A program made the position numbers and the translations under genes. From an uncultured Acidimicrobiaceae bacterium (GTDB lineage Bacteria > Actinomycetota > Acidimicrobiia > Acidimicrobiales > RAAP-2), in NCBI GenBank assembly GCA_937894805.1, contig CALAYR010000152.1, positions 1 to 23,438 of the forward strand: a stretch of 23,438 nucleotides of DNA, in the 5' to 3' direction. This document shows, in pieces, positions 15,085 through 20,900 of this stretch. Each line of letters opens with the position of its first letter. The stretch's first letter is position 1. Below the pieces are notes generated by a model, which was not told the DNA's origin, ran no database searches, and saw nothing but the letters and a program-made list of their open reading frames with translations.

Positions 15085-16281
15085 ATGAACCAAGTCCAAC
15101 GACGAGACATTCGACTCATCGTCTTGTTTCGTTCGCTGTCCTTTGTCGGAGATGAAATCGCCCTGTTTGCCCTGATGGTGCATTTCGCTCACTCCAACCA
15201 GCACTGGATGATTGGAGCCCTGGCCTTCGCCAACGCCGCTCCCCCCGTTCTGTTGACGCCCATTGCGGGGCTCGTCGTTGATCGCGTGCCGACTCGGCGG
15301 CTCCTCGGCTGGCTCGGAGTGCTGCAGGCCGTCGTGGTGCTCGGTCTCGTTGTCGTCCATAACTCGTATGGGATTTTGATTCTCACCGTGCTGCTTGGTT
15401 GCGGCGTCGCCTTCACCCAGCCGGGCTACGGCGCACTCGTGGCGCTCATCACGCCCGAAGAGGACATGGCCAAGACCCAGGCGTCGATGCAGTCCTTTTT
15501 GGCGGTCGCCGGAATGGCCGGGCCGGCCCTTGCCGGTCTCATCTACGGCCAGTTCGGACTATCGACTGCTTTTATCTGTGACGGAACGACTTTTCTCCTC
15601 ATCGGTGTAGCGACACTCTTTCTCCATCACGATCGACGCCCAGCGCCGCGTAGCAGTGCCGAGACGCAGAAGGGTCAGGTCATGGCCGGTATGCGATGGC
15701 TCTTTGGCGATCCCCTCCTGCGACCCGTGGTGATCGAGACCATGATTTTTGTCTTCGCCATCAACTTGATCACGGTGTCCGAAGTGGTCTTGATTACGCG
15801 CACCATGCACGCCTCCTCCACCATCTACGGACTCGTCGGTGCAACCTACGGTATCGGCAACGTTTTGGGTTCCGTTCTTGCGGGGCGATTGCCGCAGGGC
15901 GACATGAATATCATTCGCTCGCTCATGATGGGTACCGTGCTCATCGGGGGTGCCTTCAGCATCGTTGGTTGGCTGCCCTCGGTCGGGTGGGTCTTTCCCT
16001 TCATGGTCGTGGGTGGCATCGGCAATGGCATTGCCAATGTGGCGGCCATGACGCTTTTCGCCTTACGCATTCCCGAAGAGATTCGTGGTCGCGGTTACGC
16101 CGCCATCGGGGCCGTCTTCACTGGCATGTCGCTCTGCTCAATGGCCTTTGGGGGTGTCATCATTTCGGCACTGCCCGCGAGGACCATATTCCAAATTTCG
16201 GGATTGGCCTCACTCGGCGCCGTCCTCTTCTTCGGGCCCCTGGCACTACGCCAAGCGAAACGGGCCGCTCAGGGCGCGTAA
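15085..16281 (+). CDS. Major facilitator superfamily transporter (MFS_3/EntS-like)
   Basis: 398 residues with about 12 membrane helices in two halves joined by a basic cytoplasmic loop (HHDRRPAPRSSAETQKG, near 180-196). Marks include FRSLSFVGDEIALFALMVHFA in helix 1, GLVVDRVPTRRLL as the motif-A-like loop 2-3, FTQPGYGALVALITPEEDMAKTQA and MAGPALAGLIYGQFG, patterns of the drug/siderophore exporter group resembling EntS. It is probably a proton-coupled exporter; substrate unknown. The ATG begins two bases after the dehydrogenase stop, with only a weak GGTGG site in the preceding gene, so coupled translation is likely. Its 3' end overlaps the convergent pdxH by 13 bases. Confidence 0.92.
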   Translation: MNQVQRRDIRLIVLFRSLSFVGDEIALFALMVHFAHSNQHWMIGALAFANAAPPVLLTPIAGLVVDRVPTRRLLGWLGVLQAVVVLGLVVVHNSYGILILTVLLGCGVAFTQPGYGALVALITPEEDMAKTQASMQSFLAVAGMAGPALAGLIYGQFGLSTAFICDGTTFLLIGVATLFLHHDRRPAPRSSAETQKGQVMAGMRWLFGDPLLRPVVIETMIFVFAINLITVSEVVLITRTMHASSTIYGLVGATYGIGNVLGSVLAGRLPQGDMNIIRSLMMGTVLIGGAFSIVGWLPSVGWVFPFMVVGGIGNGIANVAAMTLFALRIPEEIRGRGYAAIGAVFTGMSLCSMAFGGVIISALPARTIFQISGLASLGAVLFFGPLALRQAKRAAQGA

Positions 16282-16880
16282 CGAGCGAGCGACCAGACAC
16301 CATTGACTTGGTCGTAGAGTACGCGATCGTGCAGTCGGTCCTTGCGGTGTTGCCAGAATTCGAAGTGCTCTGGAGTAAGCCTGAAGCCACCCCAGTGGGC
16401 CGGTCGAGGAATCTCGCGACCATCAAACTCCGCTTCCAGTGAGCGCACACGTTCTTCGAGCTCCTGGCGACTGGCGAGGGGCTCACTCTGGTTACTGGCG
16501 TGCGCCCCAATTTGGTGGCCGCGTGGCCGAGAGTTGAAGTACTCGTCGGACTCGGCATCACTAACGCGGGTCACCCGTCCTTCGATACGCACCTGACGAC
16601 CAAGTGGTTCGCAGTACCAGAGAATGGCCGCCCGGGGGTTCTCCGTGAGGTCGTGACCCTTGTGAGAGTTGTAGTTCGTGAACCAGACAAAACCCTGCTC
16701 GTCGGCGGTACGCAGCAGCACCATCCGACTCGAGATACGACCCTGGAGATTGGCCGTGGAGACGGCTATCGCCTCTGGTTCGCGGACCTCACGCGAACCT
16801 TCTTCATACCAACGGCGCCACTGGGCGAAGGGGTCGACGTCAGCGTCGACAACGTCGAAGGGAATCCAGCGTTCGTTCAT
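16269..16880 (-). CDS. pdxH: Pyridoxamine/pyridoxine 5'-phosphate oxidase
   Basis: 203 residues. This FMN-dependent cytosolic enzyme oxidises PNP or PMP to pyridoxal 5'-phosphate. It has a split-barrel fold with MNERWIPFDVVDADVDPFAQWRRWYEEG at the N-terminus, AIAVSTANLQGRISSRMVLLR (FMN phosphate site), FVWFTNYNSHKGHDL, RQVRIEGRVTRV, and RPRGHQIGAHASNQSEPL. The C-terminal signature FWQHRKDRLHDR carries the substrate residues Arg182 and His184, and the protein ends LARYAP, close to the usual RLAP. The ATG (16880) overlaps the tsaD stop as ATGA; a longer frame upstream is excluded by family length. Coupled to tsaD, so probably expressed from the tsaD promoter. It ends convergently inside the MFS gene. 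Confidence 0.96.
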   Translation of the reverse strand: MNERWIPFDVVDADVDPFAQWRRWYEEGSREVREPEAIAVSTANLQGRISSRMVLLRTADEQGFVWFTNYNSHKGHDLTENPRAAILWYCEPLGRQVRIEGRVTRVSDAESDEYFNSRPRGHQIGAHASNQSEPLASRQELEERVRSLEAEFDGREIPRPAHWGGFRLTPEHFEFWQHRKDRLHDRVLYDQVNGVWSLARYAP

Positions 16881-17884
16881 CGCACATCTGCCAGTTGCCA
16901 GTTCGGCACGGCCGACAACGTGAGCGGGCTCGGACCGTTGTGCTGCAGACGATAGTGACCAGCGGCGGCAATCATGGCCGCGTTGTCGGTGCACATCGCC
17001 ATCGATGGCAGGTGGGCCGCGATGCCGAACTCTTCAGCCATGGCCGTCACACCGGCTCGCAGTGACGAGTTGGCCGCCACACCGCCGGCCAGCGCAATAC
17101 CGCGAACGTCATTGCCGTCGACGGCTTGTCGCAACTTGCGAAGTAACTGTTCACAGACCGCGCCCTGAAACGAGGCCGCCACGTCGGACATCGAGAGATC
17201 GGGACGCTTTTCAGTGCCGCGCACCACGGCCGTCTTCAGACCGGAGAAAGAGAAATCAAGTCCGGCGCCGGCCATGGACTTGGGCAGGGGCAGCGAGCCA
17301 ATCTCGCCATCCTTTGACATTTTGTCGATCACCGGTCCACCGGGATAGCCGAGGCCGAGCCAACGGGCGACCTTGTCGTAGGCCTCACCCACGGCGTCGT
17401 CGATGGTCTCACCGAGGACTTCGTGTTCCCCGGCCGAACGCTGCAACACAATCATCGAGTGTCCCCCCGAAACCAGGAGGGTGATGACGGGCCACTCCAT
17501 CGCCGGTTGCTCCAAGAGAGGGGCGAAGAGATGGCCCTCTAAGTGATTGACGCCAATGTAGGGAATACCCCACGCCAACGAGTAACCCTTCGCTGCGGCC
17601 AGTCCCACCAACAGTGATCCAATTAGTCCGGGTCCCGAGGTCACGGCGATGCCGTCCAGGGCCGGGGCGTGCGGGTCGAGTTCGGCCTCCACCAATGCGC
17701 GTCGAACCACAGAGCCAATGGTGGCGACGTGGGCTCGACCGGCCAGCTCGGGGACGACGCCGCCAAAGTCCTTGTGAACTTCCAGCGAGGACTCCACAAC
17801 GGAGCTGCGAATGGCAAGGCGGTCGTCCACGACCGCAGCGGCCGTCTCGTCGCAACTCGTCTCAATGCCGAGTACTAATCCCAT
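16877..17884 (-). CDS. tsaD: tRNA N6-threonylcarbamoyladenosine synthase component TsaD
   Basis: 335 residues, ASKHA fold. With TsaB and TsaE it transfers threonylcarbamoyl from TC-AMP to A37 of ANN-decoding tRNAs. Signatures: LGIETSCDETAAAVV at the N-terminus, VPELAGRAHV, TSGPGLIGSLLVG, the metal-binding His114 and His118 in NHLEGH, LLVSGGHS, ETIDDAVGEAYDKVARWLGLGYPGGP, FSFSGLKTAV, and the C-terminal GGVAANSSLR and CTDNAAM with the metal aspartate. I start at ATG 17884, giving the standard M-x-L-V-L-G-I-E-T-S-C-D beginning; an in-frame start at 17911 would lie inside the upstream terminator. No Shine-Dalgarno site precedes it, but a TACGAT box stands exactly where a leaderless transcript would need it. 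pdxH follows with a 4-base overlap. Confidence 0.97.
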   Translation of the reverse strand: MGLVLGIETSCDETAAAVVDDRLAIRSSVVESSLEVHKDFGGVVPELAGRAHVATIGSVVRRALVEAELDPHAPALDGIAVTSGPGLIGSLLVGLAAAKGYSLAWGIPYIGVNHLEGHLFAPLLEQPAMEWPVITLLVSGGHSMIVLQRSAGEHEVLGETIDDAVGEAYDKVARWLGLGYPGGPVIDKMSKDGEIGSLPLPKSMAGAGLDFSFSGLKTAVVRGTEKRPDLSMSDVAASFQGAVCEQLLRKLRQAVDGNDVRGIALAGGVAANSSLRAGVTAMAEEFGIAAHLPSMAMCTDNAAMIAAAGHYRLQHNGPSPLTLSAVPNWQLADVR

Positions 17885-17890
17885 AAGCAA

Positions 17891-17896
17891 ATCGTA
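17891..17896 (-). promoter_or_regulatory. -10 box of a probable leaderless tsaD promoter
   Basis: Minus-strand TACGAT fits TANNNT. Six bases separate it from the A of ATG 17884, so transcription would start at the start codon. The absence of any Shine-Dalgarno site and the terminator just upstream support this. No good -35 is seen. Confidence 0.6.
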
Positions 17897-17909
17897 GGGG
17901 CAGTACAGC

Positions 17910-17947
17910 AAAAGTCCCGCCCCACACCGAAGTATGAGGCGGGACTT
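17910..17947 (-). terminator. Intrinsic terminator of the giant surface protein gene
   Basis: The minus-strand stem starts AAGTCCCGCC and closes GGCGGGACTT, continuing inward with two U-G wobbles to a 16-bp stem capped by a UUCG tetraloop (17928-17931) closed by C-G. A T4 tract follows (17910-17913). It lies 12 bases after the stop codon at 17960. Confidence 0.92.
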
Positions 17948-17959
17948 ACTGCAGCAGTC

Positions 17960-20900
17960 TTAGCGACCCTGGATAACCGCCACGCGGTTAAGCACGGTGC
18001 CACCGAACTTCGTGGTGCAACCACCGTTAACCACCTTGATGGTGATTGAGCGACCACCGAAGCGGTTGAGCTCGTGACGCAGGTAGGCGGCCACGTTCAC
18101 AGCGCGGTCTCGACTCAGTGTCTTGAGAGCGGTGAAGTTGGCAAAGCCCGTCACGGTAACGGACTTATTGTTCCCCGCCACAATGGCTCGAGCGGCGGCC
18201 CCAATGGCCTTGCGCATACCGTCGCTGATCTCACGCTGGGCGTAGGACCAACCACGGATGTAGGCGTTGACCTTTTGGTAACCGGATGGGATCAGCAGTG
18301 CCTTCGGCGCTGACTGGGCCGAGTTGCCGTGCGTCGTGTTCATTTGGGCCTTAAAGGAGTATGTCGCACCCTTCGTCAGTCCAGTAATGGTGCACGAGGT
18401 GCCGGTCGTGGTGCACGTGCCCACCACGTTGCCGTTGGCGTCATAGGCCGTCACGGTGTAACCAGTCACCGAACCACCACCAGTGTCGGTGGGGTGAGTG
18501 AAGGTCACGAGTGCACCGGTGCCCGAAGGTGAAGTGACGACCGTGGTCACCGTCGGCACCGCGGGGGTGCCGTAGGGGGTGGCCGTGACTTCTACCGAGG
18601 TGCTGGAGCCCTGGGCATTCTTGGCCACAATGGTGAAGGTGTACTCCGTGCCATTGGTGAGCCCAGTGAAATCGCAGCTCAGCGCCGCGTCGGGATTAGC
18701 CACGAGATCAATGACACACGTGGGGAAGCCGGGAACGGAAACTTCGTAGCTCGTTGGTACGTCTCCGGTTTTCGGAGCCGACCAGGTCACGGTGACGTGT
18801 CCATCGCCGGGAGCGGTAGCGCCATCGAGAACCGGCCCTGGTTCCGTGGGGTCCACGCCCGAGGGCTGCACGGGTGTTGAGGCATCCGAAGGAGTCGAGT
18901 CGCCGGTCACGTTCGTTGCCACTACGGCAAAGGTGTAGGACTGACCCAGCGGTAAGCCTTCAACCAGACAGGTCGTCGTAGGGGCCGTAGCGGTGCACGA
19001 TCCAACCACGTTGCCGTTCGAGTCGTAGGCCGTGACGGTGTAGCCCGTAACGGGTGAGCCACCATCGTTGGCCGGTGCCGTCCATGAAACCTGGGCCGCA
19101 TGGTCTTCGCCAGTGGCGGTGACGTTGGTCGGTGCGTCCGGCGCGTAAAGAACACCGGTTGGTGTCACGGGGTTCGACAGTGGCGACATCGCCGTTGAGG
19201 TGAAACCACCCGATTGACCTTGGAAGTTAGCCACCACGCCGAACTTGTAAGTAACACCCTCGGTCAAACCAGTCACGTCACAAGAAGTCGCTGGTGCGAA
19301 GGCGGTGCAAGTGAGATTGGGCGAGATGATGTTGCCATTTTCGTCGTAGGCGAAGAAGGTGTACGAGCTCACCGGAGTGCCGTTGTCGTTGGTCGGCGTA
19401 TAAGTGACCGTGGCTGCTTCGGTGCCATTGGCAACCGCTGTTGGTACCTGGGGTACGGCTGGCGCAACAAATGGAACTTCGGTGACCGTGGTCGAAACTT
19501 TGGTACTACCAGCGACACCATTCGTGGTGTAGTTCACCACTACTTCGATGTCGTACGACGTGCCATTGGTAAGGCCAGTGAGTTCGCACGAAGTCGACGC
19601 CGCAGTAAGCCCAGTACAGCCGGCTCCGCCGCCAGGTGAAACGTTGACGGTGTAGCCAGTGATGACTGAACCGTTACCTGGCGGTGTCGGCCAGTTCACC
19701 GTGATCTTGCCATCGGCGGGCTTGGTCGTGACGACCGGCTTATCTGGCACCAAGTATGGAACTGTGTAACTCGAAGTCGTGCAAGCGGGGGCAACGGCGT
19801 AGACGTTCGCAGTGCAGGCCTTGAGCGTGTAGGTCTTGCCTGGAGTCAGTCCGTTAACGGTGCAGGAAGAGCTATTAATCGTTGCACCAGTGCAGATTGC
19901 TCCGGGAACTTCGAGATTGGTAGTGGGATCGATGATGAGAACTGAATGCGTACCTGTCGCGTTGGGCGTGTAGGTAACGGTCGTCACGCTGCCCGAAGTG
20001 GAACCCCTAACAGGGGCGGGTGCAACTGGCGTCCCCACAATCAGGAAGGGTGCCGTTGCTGCTGCACTCGTACCAACCGGATTCGTAGCGGTAATCCCCA
20101 CTGAGTACGACTTGGTATTCGCCAAACCATCAGCAGCGGTGAAGTTACAGGTCAGGTCCGTTGTCAAGGTGATGGGTGAAGGCGGCGTAACGGTCTTGGT
20201 TGCCAAGACTGCGCCCGTTGATGAATACAACGTGCAGGCGTAGGAGGTGATCGATGAGTCGACAACACCGGGGCTCACAATCGAGGGACGGAATGTCGCG
20301 GTCGCCGTTGGGCTAGCCAGCGTTCCACCGAGCTGCAGGTTCGTCAACGTCGGGGCCGCAGGACCCCCAGCAAAGAAGGATCCAATTGTGGAAAGCGGGC
20401 CGTTTTTGATCGACCCGTCCGGTGATGTGTTCGTTGCCGTGACGTCATACGAATACGCCGTTCCGGGCACTATTGGATGGGGGTCCGAGCCAGCTCCCAT
20501 GGTGCATGACGGGGTGGCCGGTGGTCCATCGGTTGAGGTGCAGACGTGAAGGTACATGTCACCGGAATAGGCGATTCGGACAAGGATTTCGTTCGCCGCA
20601 TTCATCCACGGGTCAAGCCCAAAGACGTGATTGAACGACGTGAAGATAATGCCAAAGAAGCCGCGGCCCTGACCTGCCGGGAAAGCGGGGGAACGATACG
20701 GCGTGTCTGCGAAGAGTGTTGACCCTGGCACGGCTGTGAAGCCACCGGAAGACTCGGTATACATCGCACCAACCGCACCACTCGAACCAGTCATGTAGGA
20801 AGTGAGCGTGGCCTTGCCGTCTGCTCGAAAGCCAATTGGAAACTGGCCAGTACCTGAACCACCCGGAGTGCGCATGCTGTCGATTGAAACGAGCGTGGGA

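Noticed and set aside
16877..16994. Extended N-terminus for pdxH
   Set aside because: The extra 38 residues lie inside tsaD and are absent from the family; ATG 16880 with the ATGA junction fits.
18287..19480. Repetitive DNA considered as a CRISPR array or VNTR
   Set aside because: The repeats are about 280 bases, degenerate and in frame; they encode fibronectin modules and no spacers are present.
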